The position numbers were made by a program, and so were the translations under genes. A DNA stretch of 64,000 bases from positions 930,001 to 994,000 of the forward strand of contig BQUP01000004.1 in assembly GCA_022835595.1 (NCBI GenBank), given 5' to 3'. The notes under the pieces were generated by a model, which was not told the DNA's origin, did not search any database, and saw only the letters and a list, made by a program, of their open reading frames with translations. Origin of the DNA: Cystobasidium ongulense. Lineage: Eukaryota; Basidiomycota; Cystobasidiomycetes; Cystobasidiales; Cystobasidiaceae. This document shows positions 1-11,289 of the stretch, in pieces (position 1 is the first letter of the stretch; each line of letters opens with the position of its first letter).

Positions 1-93
1 CTCTCTCTTATATTATGATAGAGAGCAGTGTCTTGTCTTGCACAATTCTTTTTCTTCTTGAAACTAATGCAAGTATATAATTCGTATACACAG

Positions 94-1345
94 CGGATTC
101 AATCATATCAGAATACCTGTAGGATACTGGGCTTTTATCAGCGAACCTGCAGGAACGCCATATGCAAGTCAAGCTGGTCAAATTGAGCAAATGGACAGGG
201 TACTAGAATCGGCTTACAACTACGGTCTTCACGTGGTCATCGATCTTGTGGGTTACAAGTTTCCTTACACCGTTCAGCTACCATATTATCAGCTGACATT
301 TGTACTATCATATATTGTTTCAGCATGGCCTCCCAGGTTCTCAAAATGGTGAACAACCATCCGGTCATATAGGTTATAACAATTTCTACCAAGGCGATAA
401 TCCAGCGTTAGGAGATGCAACAGTAGACGCAGCAATAGCCTGGATGTCAAATTCAACATATCGTCAAACAATAACAGCCTTTTCAGCTTGTAATGAACCT
501 ATCTTCTATGGTAATGATCAATATGAAGTCCTAAGGGATTATTATCAAAGAACATATGAAAAATTATCTACTCTTGAACCTCCTATTCCTATGATGTTCG
601 CTCCCGGTAAACCTGAAACACCAGCTTTGTGAGTCCTACTTATCAAAGCACCCCTCAATTGGTGTAGCAGTACTAAATAGATTCACTTGATTCACAGGGA
701 GTTGTGGCAAGGGTTCATCAATGGCAAGAATCCTGAACTACTAGTCTACGAGGATCATCCTTATATGTGAGGACAGATCATCAGACAGACCAATAGTCAT
801 GCTTACTAATTCGACTGCTTGAAATCGAAGTGGGCGTATGTGGAACAGCCTTGATCAGGAGTATATGCTATCACAAGTCTGTAGACGAATTGAGCAATAC
901 GCCAATTATGGTGTACCAGTCGCCAGTGAGTTAGTTTCGCCTAAAGCGGGTGGCAAAATGTGGTGGCTGAATCTTCTCGTGCTACTTCCCTTCAGTCACC
1001 GAATGGAGCGTCTCGACGGACATTTACGATAACCCCGACTGGGTGCGCCGTTTCTGGTCCACCCAAGCAAGAGCGTGGGCACAAAGTGCAGGCGGTATAT
1101 TCTGGTCATATAAAGTAAACGCACATCCCGAAACATTCAATCAACATGAAAATTTCACTTTATACTCTTTTGTTGATATCGCAAGAAATGGTCACATTCC
1201 ATTGCCCTCACCTGGCCAAACTAGTGAAGAATATATCTTTTCTTTAGATGATTACTGTAATTTGGGTAATACTACGGACACTTATGCTGATGTAGTACCT
1301 AGTATACAACCTTCTGTTACACTCGCTTTCCCATCCGGTGCTTAG
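94..1345 (+). CDS. GH5 exo-beta-1,3-glucanase (3' part of gene)
   Basis: Secreted or wall-bound glycoside hydrolase family 5 enzyme that trims beta-1,3-glucan. The window opens inside an intron; the first visible exon starts at 94 after a CAG acceptor. Exons fit 94-247, 324-628, 698-766, 831-925 and 996-1345, and all junctions stay in frame. Seen in the protein: GFNHIRIPVGYW, DLHGLPGSQNG (split by the first intron), the catalytic acid/base in SACNEP and the nucleophile glutamate in VTEWS, each in the family's usual order, then FWSYK near the C-terminus. The N-terminus, including any signal peptide, lies off the left edge. The GH5 assignment is firm; the choice of exo-beta-1,3-glucanase (EXG type) over a related GH5 beta-glucanase is an inference from the HGLPGSQNG motif. 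Confidence 0.88.
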
Positions 1346-1864
1346 GAAAGAGTCTTCATTTCGAAGGAACTGCGAGATAGAAGAGAGAGTTTAGCGAAAG
1401 AACCCGATGAGAAAGCAGGGAACAGCGCCATGGACAATTTTGATTTTACAACTTTACCATTCTGTAGCAGATCCATGCCACCGCAACCTCTTGCAACAAT
1501 GATCTTCACTTCCTGAACCGCAACAGGAGTGACCGAAGAGGAACAGAATACTGAGCACACATTATATAGCGTAGATTGTTGCATTGCAAATTGCATTTGT
1601 TTGTATGGCTTGTCATACCCGAAGATGCGTAGAACGAGATTGCACTCAAGCTTTTATGCTCGAGTGACTGACGACGGCTAAGTGTACAGTAGTAGAGCAG
1701 CTAAAACATAAACCCTTTGAAGCACGAAAGATAGCCTAGATTGGTCTGAAAAAGGATGTACGAAGTGGGGAAGGAACGATTTTTTCTTGCACATGCGTGA
1801 CCATATAAATCAATCGCCTAATCAATTTTGAATTCCGAGTGTTGTACCAAATCAGAAATTCCGT
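1346..1864. other. Convergent intergenic region
   Basis: About 520 bp between the 3' ends of the GH5 gene and topoisomerase I. It should hold both 3' untranslated regions. I see no coding potential with family resemblance, no RNA gene and no repeat. Confidence 0.6.
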
Positions 1865-4800
1865 TTAAAACTCCCAATCTTCATCGACTTCCATAGCCCA
1901 GACGAATTTAGTACGGAGAGTTTTGGAATAAAGCTTGTCCAGAGGAACTCCATGTTTCTTGCACCATGCCACGGTGACTCGGGGATCCTGTGAGGCGCAC
2001 AAACGATAGCAATGTCAGCGACTTTGCCCCGTAGAATGCAAGAGGACGGACGATCTGAAACATACCATGTAATTGATCTTTGAAGTTGTAAGAGAGACCT
2101 CCTTGCCTTCCTCACGATCGAGGGCTTGGAGTTTCTGTGCGGCAATACGCTCGTCTATCTTGACGATAGCTTCCAGGATTTTAGCTGTTGTTTGTGCTTT
2201 TCGGGGTTCGACACTAAACGGGAACAGATAGACCCGTCAGTCGCACTTCTACGCTAGCGCAGTTCCATTACTTTCGATTAGGTGCTCACTGTTTCTTCTT
2301 TCGCTCTTCAGCAATTTCCTCTCCAAACTCATCGGCAGCTGTGAGCATGTCTTTAAGTTCTTTTTCAGTAAGCTCCTTTTCACCATCAGCTTTTCGCTTC
2401 TCATTGTCTTTCTCCCATCTCTTTCTGATCTTTGCACGTTCCTTTTCGACCAGCTCTTCTTCATGCTTCTCCATCCAGTCGTCTTCAAGGTCGGATTCCA
2501 TTTCCTTGTACTGTTTGTGCTTCTTTTTGTTATCAGAATCGACAGTCCACAAAGTATATCGCAACTTCATCCTTTGATATTTGAGTTGTCTGACTTTATC
2601 CGATAGCTTCTCCATTGCTTGACCATGAGTCTTCGAGACGGCACGCTGATGATTACACATCTCGGCAACCAAACGATTTGCACGATTGTAGTGAAGAAGC
2701 TTGTCTGCTACAGAAACATCCTTTGGCGTGTTGAGCAGCTGTTGCTGAAGAAGATAGGACGCATTGTAAGTACGGAAGACTTTCGCTGAAAGACCTTTCA
2801 TGTAGGTTCCGAAGAACTTGTTCAATAAATCGGGCTAAACAACACTCAGTCACATCAGCTCGAGAAGGTATATTATACGACAACTGCACGTTAGGCTTAC
2901 CTTCACGCGGTCGAAGATAGCATCTCCTTCTTTACCGCCCTTTTTGAACAGTTTCAAGTTCTTGAAGACTTGCAGGTCTACCTCCTTGTCGGGTTGATAG
3001 AATCTGATAGAGTCTTTACCCAAAAAGTCAAAGGTGACAAGATTTGGTTCTGCCAATGTAATATGCTCGTAACGTAATGAGCAGCAACCAACTGTATCGG
3101 CTTCTTCTTCTCCTTTTTCGTTACCGACACGAAGAGCGAATCGATCGATGAAATAGACTGCGGTAGCTCGTTGACGATCTGCCATGACTTTTGACGTCAA
3201 ATCTCTCTCATAGTCGAGACGGATACGTCCAATACACTTCTTGAGTTCTCTAGCTTTTTCATACTTCTTGAAATCGCTTTGACCTTTCCACGATGAACCA
3301 GCGGCAAGGAAGACATACTTGAAATTGTTGTTGACGTTCTCTTGCCAATTTGCAAGCCATGTGACATCTTGCTTGTGGACGACTGCGCCCCATTGTTGCC
3401 CAGCGGGTGGCTTGGGCTGCACCGCGTCTTTTCCGATGTTGATGGTAATTTGACTGGCATTGATGCGTTTCTGTAGAAAGTACTTATTAATACCAGACAA
3501 ACCAGTCAAAGAGAAGGATATGAACGCACCTTGAGTTTACCCTTCTTGGGATGCTGGCCACGACCTCTGAAGAGTCCAGGAGGTTCCAACCTGAAGTTAC
3601 CGACAATTTCCTCTCGTCCATCAATGAGACAAGTCTTGTACGGCTTCTCTAACTCGTCCCTCTCCTCCTTCGCCTTTTTCTTCTCTTCTTTAGTCATAGA
3701 CTTCCGCTTTTCCTTCTCAATCTCATAATACTGGTGCATATCACTGAAATCAAGACGGTCCATGCCTTTCTCAGGGTCTATCTTGACTTTGTTGCGAGGA
3801 GGGAATTCCGAGAGAACACCGAGGAAATCATTGAAAAAATTCTGGCGGAAAACAGGATCGCTAGCATGCTCCGTTTCAACCATAGCAGCGAAGAATCCGG
3901 CGACTTCTTCAGACTCTGGTGGGAGGTCGAGTGGCTTGCCGTCATACTTCAACTTGACGTTGGACGGTAGAGGAACGTATTCAGGCGGGAACAAAACACC
4001 CGAATGCTGCAATGTAGTCCATTTCGGGCCATCGTCACCATCCTCGTTGTCTTCCTCCATATTTGCCTTCCACCACTTGTACTCGTCGTCCTCTTCGTCA
4101 TCATCACGTTGACTACCTCCAGCAGCCTGGGAATCATCATCTTCTGCTTTCATTTTAGCTTTCAGCTTCTTGACGGGAGAAGCCAGTTCTTCCTTCTTCA
4201 CTTTGGCTGCTTTCGCCTTGCCCTTACCTTTAGGCGCGACTTCGGAAGGTGTTTCAGACTTGACTTTTTTGGTTTTCTTCTTTGGCTTTTCATCTTCTTC
4301 CGCAAAGTCGGAATCTTCTGCTTTGGCTCGCTTCTTCTTTGCATTGGCTTTTTCATTACCCTTTGATTTGGGCTTTGCTTGAGCAGCAAGAGGCGTATCC
4401 TCCTCGCTACTGTCGTCAACGTCCTTGCCGTTTCCGTTTGCGTCTTTCTTGGCCTTTCCATTAGTCTGCTTTGCAAGCGGTACATCCTCATCAGAAGAAG
4501 GTTCGTCTTTGACGACTGCAGTCTTCTTCTTGCGCTCAGATGATTTCGGTTTGCTTTTGGACGACGGTTTCATGGGTTTCCTCTTGTCAAAGTTGAGTGC
4601 CAGAGGTTTGCCATCGTCAGAGGATGATTCATCCTGCTTCAACTTGGCTGATGCAGTAGACTTTGTGAAGGAGGGTAGAGCAGCGGTATCACCATTGGTT
4701 TGAGGTTTAGTTCCATTTTCAGTAGCTTTGACAGCGAGTGGTTTATCTTCGTCTGAAGATTCATCTTCATCCATTTTTGAGTCGTTTGCCTCGACTTGTC

Positions 4801-5441
4801 CATTTGTTCCAGGAGCGGCTGCGGCATGCGCTCCTGTAGCTGAAGAAGCCGCGGCGACATCAACAGGGAACCCGGATGCAGCAATGTCATGTCGTAGATG
4901 AGCGTCTTCGACATGTGGAGGAGGCTGTTTGTTGACAACGAAGGAGCCAAAGCATTGTCAGTTTAAGTCGCGTAGCTAAACACGGGCGGCGCAGAGTGTT
5001 CAAAAAGAGTCGCGGGCTTGAGGGCGCTTCACGGTAAGGAAAGCAAGAAGGTTGATTGGGAGGTTTCAGCAGGGTTATCTGCGACCACCAGGACTTGTGC
5101 TCATGAAAAAGCAGATCGTCTACAGCTGCCCCGGCAACTACTTTCGAAAGGGAATTTGGGAGTGGTAACAGGGCTGAAAGACTTGCCTGAGATGGATCAG
5201 CATGTCCAATGGCTTCTTTCAAGAGCACTGATCCAGCAGCAACGTCCAATGGATTGTGCTTGCCTTCATCGCTTGCACTCTTTGCTAGAGCCGGCGCTTC
5301 AGGCGCTCCATCCGCGGTGTTGGTGCCAGCAGTACGCGCCAAAGGCACGTCTCCCTCGGGGCCGGAGGACGAGTCTTCGTCGTCGGACTCGCTGATGACG
5401 CGCTTCTTGTACGTTGTCTGCTGCTTTGTGTCGCTCGCCAT
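1865..5441 (-). CDS. TOP1: DNA topoisomerase I (type IB)
   Basis: Nuclear enzyme that relaxes supercoils by nicking one strand through a 3'-phosphotyrosine. Six exons read leftward: 5441 to about 5143, about 4924-3537, 3470-2901, 2834-2290, 2213-2066 and 1987-1865. The start MASDTKQQ is followed by roughly 300 residues rich in Ser-Asp-Glu-Glu and Lys clusters, the disordered N-terminal region of the family. The core follows ([58 protein letters not shown]), then a Lys/Glu-rich coiled linker, and the catalytic tyrosine in [18 protein letters not shown], split by the last intron. It ends in [13 protein letters not shown], as expected. The acidic N-terminus is long; the exon 1/2 boundaries are the least certain part. 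It lies head to head with NDUFB3, 180 bp away. Confidence 0.95.
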
Positions 5442-5621
5442 GGCTCGCAGCTGCTCTGTGGGCGATGGGAGCAGAGGAGAGTTGCAGGCGGAAAAGGGAC
5501 TTAGACGAATTTCCAGCTCGATCTCGGCGGCCATTCGCCAAAGGCCAGTCTCGCATTTGATGGTGGCTTTTGGAGCAGCACCACCGACAGCAAAGCGCAT
5601 CCCAAGCGTGCATCCTTGATC

Positions 5622-6104
5622 ATGCCGCTGTACAGAGGTGCGTCCACTCTGCGTGCTACAGTCAACCCTGCAGCTCTCATTGGCCAGCGAGCTGACTAGC
5701 TGTACTCCCTCTACAGACCCGTGGGCGAAGCGTGAAGCATGGCGGAAGGTAGGCAAGGCAGTCGGCGAGAAAGGACGAGCCAGTGGCAGCATCTAGTTGC
5801 TGGCGAAGTCGCGACAGTGGCCAAGCTTTCGACGGCATACTGACTATCGGTTCGCACCGTTTCTGTCGCATTGCTTCTCACCTTTCCACAGCATCCCATC
5901 TTCTCGAACCGGGCCATGTTCAGCAATCTCTTCCCAGGCTTTGGCATTGCACTCGTCGCATTCACCGCATATGTCGTAGTTGACCAGCTCGTGCATCCAT
6001 CAAACGTCGAACAGCTCAAGGCAGCAGCGAAAGAGTCAGCGGAACGGCCATCAATCGTCGGACTGCTCAGAGGCAACAAGGAGCAGCAGCAGGAAGAGCA
6101 TTGA
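5622..6104 (+). CDS. Mitochondrial complex I subunit NDUFB3/B12
   Basis: Small single-pass accessory subunit of NADH:ubiquinone oxidoreductase in the inner mitochondrial membrane. Three exons: 5622-5637 (only 16 nt), 5717-5748 and 5892-6104. Splicing gives MPLYRDPWAKREAWRK, then HPIFSNRAMF, then LFPGFGIALVAFTAYVVVD. DPW..REAWR followed by FPGFGIA.VAF.AY is the fungal B12 signature. The TM segment is around residues 29-45, with a short charged tail. All three junctions carry GT and AG and keep the frame. Single-exon calling would miss the gene's 5' half and start at an internal methionine. The first exon lies only 180 bp from the TOP1 start on the other strand, so both probably use one short divergent promoter. 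Confidence 0.87.
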
Positions 6105-6361
6105 GCGCTTCGACAGCTACAGTAGCCAGTCATACATTCGAGCGCATTCGGCCATGTCATAACAGTGTATACAAGTAGAGAGCACAGAAGGATCTAATCC
6201 CGAGCGATCATAGCAAGCAAGCAAAACATCACTTAGAGCACGATGAAACAGGCAGCTACACATATCGCCTTCCCGCCTTAGTAGTTGGGACATCTCATGC
6301 CAATGGTTATTGTCTGGGTTGCGCTATAAAGTTGCTCGGCCCAAGACTATATAAGATAGCT

Positions 6362-8495
6362 CTACAAGGCTCCTAATGATGCTAACTTATGTCTACCTTC
6401 CCACTCTTTTCCGTGGTGATGCTCCCAGCCTTGTAGCTTGTCCTCGTCAACCCGCTTATCCTCTACATCATCATCGTCACGCAAGAAGACTTTAGATTCC
6501 AATTCCGGCGGCATGAACGTTTGATGTACGGGATGCGCAAAAGCAGGCTCATACAAATACTCTTTTCCGTAACCCAAAGATTTCATAAGCTTGGTAGGAG
6601 CATTTCGAATATGAAGAGGGACGGGATACGCTTGTTCTGCATTGACCAAAGCTTTCGCTTTCCCGTAAGCCTGGTACGACCGGACTGATTTTGGTGCTTC
6701 TGCGAGATATACTATGCACTGTGCGAGAATGCAGTCACATTCCGGCATTCCTATTAGCTGAACCGACTGATATGCTGCGAGAGCCTGAGAGTTAATGTTT
6801 CCAACTTTAGTAAACGAAGGCTCTGGAGAAATAGCCGGCAGGATGTTGATAACTCACAAGAGGCAAAGCTTGGCTGTCTGCCAAACCAATATCTTCAGAA
6901 GCCATCCTAATCATTCGCCTAGCAACATATAGGGGATCTTCGCCCCCTTCAAGCATACGGGCCAGCCAATACAGTGCTGCATTGGCATCAGACCCTCGTA
7001 CTGATTTCTGTGTATGCAGCATCGTCACTGAGTCAGGACAGTCGAGTACCTAAAGAAAATGTATTTGACGCACATGTAAAGCGCTGATCAAGTCATAGTG
7101 CTGGAATGCATTGATTAGCCTAGGGCCTGCCGAGTGGATGGCTTGTTGGATGAGGAGTGGCTCACCTGATCGCCTGTCCGGTCATACTGCATGTGCGCTT
7201 TCACCAAGCTTTTCTTCAGTTCCTCCTGAGTGAGTTCGCCATCCGATTTCAGAGCCAGATCGAGTGTGCTCAAAGCGACACGAGCATCTCCATCCGCTGC
7301 GCTCGCCAGAAATCTCAACAAGTCTTCATCGAATGCTTTGCGCTTTGGATCTTCCGGTGCATCTTCAAAATACAAACGAAGACCGCGTTGGAGGACTTGT
7401 AAACACTCGTCCACTGATAGTTTCTGCAAGACGAACACACGACAGCGAGATAATAGCGCCGTTTGTAAACGGAAGCTTGGGTTTTCTGTAGTTGCTAGTA
7501 AGCATGTTATCGTGCCATTCTCGAGAAAAGGTAAGAACAATTCTTGTATATTCTTAGCCAGGCCTGGGAATAGGAATAATTGAGCCCAACGGCATTATGG
7601 TGTAGTATTAGAGGCTTTCCGAAACTTACGCTGGCACTCGTCAACGAATAAAATAGTCTTTTTCCCAGTCAACTTCAGCATGTTGCTAGCTTCTTCAAAC
7701 TGTTTCCGCAATTCTTGCGAGTTTGTCGAGGTAGCGGAAATCTCTCGGAATGTAGAATTTGTTTGAGTTGCTATCACTCGGGCTAATGTTGTCTACGCAA
7801 AGTAAGTCAGCAGTAAGTCCCGGCTGCACTAAATCAAAGTCGACCTCCTCACCTTCCCTGTACCGGGCGGACCCCATAGTATCATACTTCCTGTTGTGTT
7901 TCGTCTGTCAGTAGAAAGTCACTCCTGAGTTGCAAATAAACCGAAGGGACTCACCAACGGCATCTTTTTCTATCAAGTTTCTCAGCAATGCACCTTTACC
8001 GAGCAGATGCGTCTGTCCCACCACTTCATCTAACGCTTTCGGCCTTACGCGCTCTGGCAAAGGCTTAGCTTTTTCCAAAGCTGTAGAAGTTTTGAACCTT
8101 TTCCCACTGGCAGCAGGAGTATTCAAGCTATCAAAGGCGTCGGCATCTTCCACTATAGCTGCTGACTTGCCCTTGATGTCAAATAGAGCAGCTTTCCTTT
8201 TGGTGGCAGCATTTCGGCTGGGTTTATCATTGTTCGAAGTGGTGTGCTTATCATTGCTGCTCGAAGCCTTCATAGAACTGGATGACGAGGCTAGAGGTCC
8301 GGGACAGATACTTTCGTGCGCCTGCAGATCGTGTTCTGCTAGAAGGTCTTCACATAGTCGGCTGTATAAGCGGTCGTTAGTACGAGCAGCTGGATTATGT
8401 AAACCTCTACAAAACGAACCATTCGACTAGATTGAAGATTCAGCATGGCGAAGGAAATAACGAGCCAGGCTGTTCGTACCTAAGTGATTGTCCAT
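6362..8495 (-). CDS. MGS1: WRNIP1/MGS1-type AAA+ ATPase with UBZ finger
   Basis: Clamp-loader-like ATPase acting at stalled forks with PCNA and ubiquitin. The start MDNHL (ATG at 8495) ends in a 16-nt exon (8495-8480); a 7-nt exon (8426-8420) and an exon from 8361 leftward follow. Joined, they give VECRLC...H...C, a UBZ4 finger with Cys-x2-Cys-x11-His-x3-Cys, as in family members. Next come a basic linker, [16 protein letters not shown], a Walker A GPGTGK-type loop spanning an intron near 7880, Walker B ILFVDE, and [19 protein letters not shown] (sensor 1). The C-terminal oligomerisation part holds [18 protein letters not shown] and [12 protein letters not shown], diagnostic of this family. 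It is divergent to the RPP14-like gene with about 150 bp between starts. The AAA part is certain; the N-terminal exons rest on my splicing. Confidence 0.92.
8420..8426 (-). other. Predicted 7-nt microexon of MGS1
   Basis: On the minus strand the 7 nt lie between an intron ending CAATCTAG and one beginning GTTCGT. They supply V-E and two bases of the first zinc Cys codon. Direct joining of the flanking exons hits a stop within about eight codons; including the 7 nt restores VECRLC and the UBZ4 spacing. The flanking introns are 53 and 58 nt, normal for this genome, and carry CTGAA and ACTAAC branch-like sites. Confidence 0.7.
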
Positions 8496-8647
8496 ATTCA
8501 GGAAAGTTGTCTGTTTGATGAATGATCGAGGGCAAGAACGCGTTGTCCAGAAATATACGCGACTGCCGTATAGAGCGAGGGATACGGGGCTTGATATCTC
8601 TGTTGCCTTGTGCTATGCCAGTACCGACGTCGGAGATCGATGAGTGA

Positions 8648-9248
8648 GTGAATGTAAAGAGACCCGCTTCCAAGCTGCCTGTTGCATTCACTCCACGTGC
8701 AAGTGAAGACATCAGTGAAGACAACATGCAGCAGACAACCATTACAAAGCCTGCTTTTCAATACATCAAGCTAGTATTTACGCCTCATGAGCCAGCAGCC
8801 CCTCCCATCGACAGAGCAACACTGCATATCCTCCTCACGCGAGCAATGACAGAAATGTACGGGCGAGTGGGAGCAGGCGCCATATCTGCATTGGGAGACG
8901 GTGTAGATGTACTAGACATCTCAAGAAGCTCGGAGAACATAGGCGAAGAAGATGATAGTCGACAAGTACTTCTGAAAGTAGTCAGCTCGTGAGTGCATCG
9001 GCCTGAAGTTGATCTCGAAACAGATCCCAGTGGCAAAGCAGAGCTGACGCTCACTCGTCACTCGCTTGCTGCTGCTTAAAGGGCAGCGACACAGCTCATA
9101 GCCACTCTTCCATTCTCATCTGCAACCGAGCAATTCTCCATAGAATTTCTAGGCTCTTCGCCATCAATATCTTTGGCCAAAGCTGCTCGACCAGCAACAG
9201 AACAAGCTGGCTCTCTCGCTTGGATACAGTCTTTTGAGAAGGCGTAGG
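8648..9248 (+). CDS. RNase P/MRP protein, RPP14/POP5 family
   Basis: Small protein of the ribonuclease P/MRP ribonucleoprotein that matures tRNA and rRNA precursors. Two exons: 8648-8989 and about 9073-9248; donor GTGAGT, acceptor TTAAAG, in frame. The recognisable core is FQYIKLVFTP, ATLHILLTRAMTEMYGRVGAGAIS and DVLDISRS...RQVLLKVVSS, then exon 2 AATQLIATLPF, matching the alpha-beta sandwich of RPP14/POP5 proteins. The start may be 8648 or the in-frame ATG at 8726; homology begins just after the second, so 8726 is at least as likely. Its stop is 61 bp from the aldo/keto reductase stop on the other strand, so the transcripts probably overlap. RPP14 fits better than POP5, but this is a judgement by eye. 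Confidence 0.72.
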
Positions 9249-9309
9249 AAGTACGGCGTAATGAGTGTATAGCATTCTATGTACAGACTTATCGGTGAGC
9301 TGAATTAGA

Positions 9310-10924
9310 TCACTCATGGCCCCTGATAGCCTGTGAGGTATAAGGCTCGCTGATGTATTGAACCTGCTCATTCGTCAGTTTGACGTTGACAGATTCTGAG
9401 GCCATACACTGGAATCAGCAAGCAAATAGCAAAAGCTTTAATACGAGTACACACCGATAGCTTCCACAAGATGCTCCATCTTGGTACTGCCGATGATAGG
9501 AGCATCAACATAAGGCTGTTGAATGCACCAAGCATAGGCAACCTGAGCCATCGACTTCCCAAGATCATTGGCAACCTTTTCAACTCTCTTGTTGATTTCC
9601 TTGGAAGCTTCGCTTGCGGAGTTGACAAATCTAGCGGAAGCAGCATCCGTCTCTTGACGGGTAGTCTTTTCGGCTGTATCTGCAGGTCGAGCTAGATAAC
9701 CTCTCGCAATGGGAGACCAAGGGATACATCCGACTCCAAAGTGCTTTAAGGTTGGAATCATTTCCCTCTCTTCCTCCCTGAAAGATGGGTCAGCCGTATG
9801 ACTTCAAATTCTAACATTATACGTACCTATAAATGGCGTTCACGAAATTCTGCATGGATATGAAGGGAGTGAGTCGGTTTTGAATGGCATATGCTGCGGT
9901 TTGAAAGGTCAGAAGACTAGTTATTCTAGAAAGTGGAAGGGCGTACTCTGCATCTCCCAGAACTGGTGGGCGAAGCACGAAGACATGCCAATGTATCGGA
10001 CCCATCCTTTCTGCACAACATCATGCAACGCAGTCATAATTTCTCTTTAGAAACGTAGCGTATTAGCAATTTGTTCTCAGCGTAGTCTGAAATATCACTT
10101 ACGCGACGGGGGTATTCGGGTCGAATCCTTGCAAGTACACAACGGTTCAGCTGCCATGTCCCGCACATTAGAGAGGAATTGCTCACTATGGCACTGTAAG
10201 ACATCGATATAGTCGGTGTCTAGACGCTTCAAGCTATCTTGGACAGAATCGAAAATGTGCTTTCTAGAAAGACCTCTTTGGTTGACATATCCGGCATTGT
10301 CTAACGCTTCTGCAGTACCAGGTGGCCTCTTCCCTCCTACAGAACCAGCTTTCACCGGCTGGCATACTTTGGTGAGAATGACGAGATCCGCTCGAGGGAC
10401 ATTGAGCTTCTTGAGCGATTTGCCCAGCATGACTTCGGAAAGACCGTTCGAGTACATACTATACGTAGGTGTATAAGCGAGCTGATCAAGTAACTATATC
10501 GGATGTGGATGGCTCACTTTGCAGTATCGAAGGTATTGATGCCTATCAAGGTGTGTTAGGCTCTGTGCAATGTACCGAGTATTGGTGTGGCGTACCATGC
10601 TCGAAAGCTTTCTTGACGTGAGCATCACACTCTTCTTGTTTGTCCAGTACCCATCCAGCCCATTCTTTGTCGCCGTAGGACATCATACCTGGAACAGAAG
10701 ATGTGTCGCAAATGAAGGCAGCCGTCACGGTCGGGTCGTATGTGGGTACGTATTGCAGGTCGAGAGGAGAAGGATTTGGGAATAGAAGTTGGCTCCAATC
10801 AGTATGAGAGCATTGAATATGCGACATCTCGCTTACCTAGAATGAGTCTACTGATTTGCAAGCCAGACTTCCCGAGTCTGGTGTAGCCCACTTTGGTCAC
10901 GGAGGATGCCGACGAGGTTGCCAT
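9310..10924 (-). CDS. Aldo/keto reductase
   Basis: NADPH-dependent oxidoreductase of the aryl-alcohol dehydrogenase-like AKR group. It starts MATSSASSVTKVGYTRLGKSGL at 10924. A first intron of about 140 bp separates ISRLIL from GMMSYGDKEWAGWVL; several short introns follow. Catalytic residues are visible: Asp in INTFDTAK, Tyr in MYSNG, Lys in VILTKVC and His in VLQCH. Then come IPWSPIARGYLARP, the cofactor-binding GSTKMEHL, and a C-terminal exon giving ESVNVKLTNEQVQYISEPY and the stop at 9310. Length and order are normal for the family. The substrate cannot be told from sequence. It is divergent to TRP1. Confidence 0.9.
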
Positions 10925-11289
10925 TGTGCTTCTTTCGAGATACTAGAGTTTGCAGAAGCAAGAGACGTTTCCTGCTTTACTTGAGCTGGTTGTATCAGAG
11001 CAGAGCCAGAAATATCTATTGTCCTCCCGGCCGGCGGAGGATAAGGTGCAAGAAGCCGTGTCTTCAGTGGCGGCGATCTTCCATCAAGCATTGTCGTGGG
11101 GAAGGAAGACGTGATCTTGTAGCTTGGAACCCGAGGGCCTCTCGGGTCGCTCACTGGCAAAATGCATGCATCAATTGTCATATAGGCGGCTATCGCATGC
11201 TTTAACGAGGAAGGGCACAAGAAGGTGATCGGGCTTTTTTGTGAGGCCTTGCAGCTCTTCTTGACTTCAACTGCAATCCTAAACCAACA
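10925..11289. promoter_or_regulatory. Divergent promoter region, AKR / TRP1
   Basis: 365 bp between two start codons facing apart, so both promoters must lie here or overlap the genes. I could not pick out a defined TATA box or known operator. No other gene is seen. Confidence 0.5.

Noticed and set aside
3531-4703. Several plus-strand frames opposite TOP1
   Set aside because: They are antisense to the Lys/Glu/Ser-rich TOP1 exon; their Phe/Leu/Ser composition is a by-product of that coding sequence.
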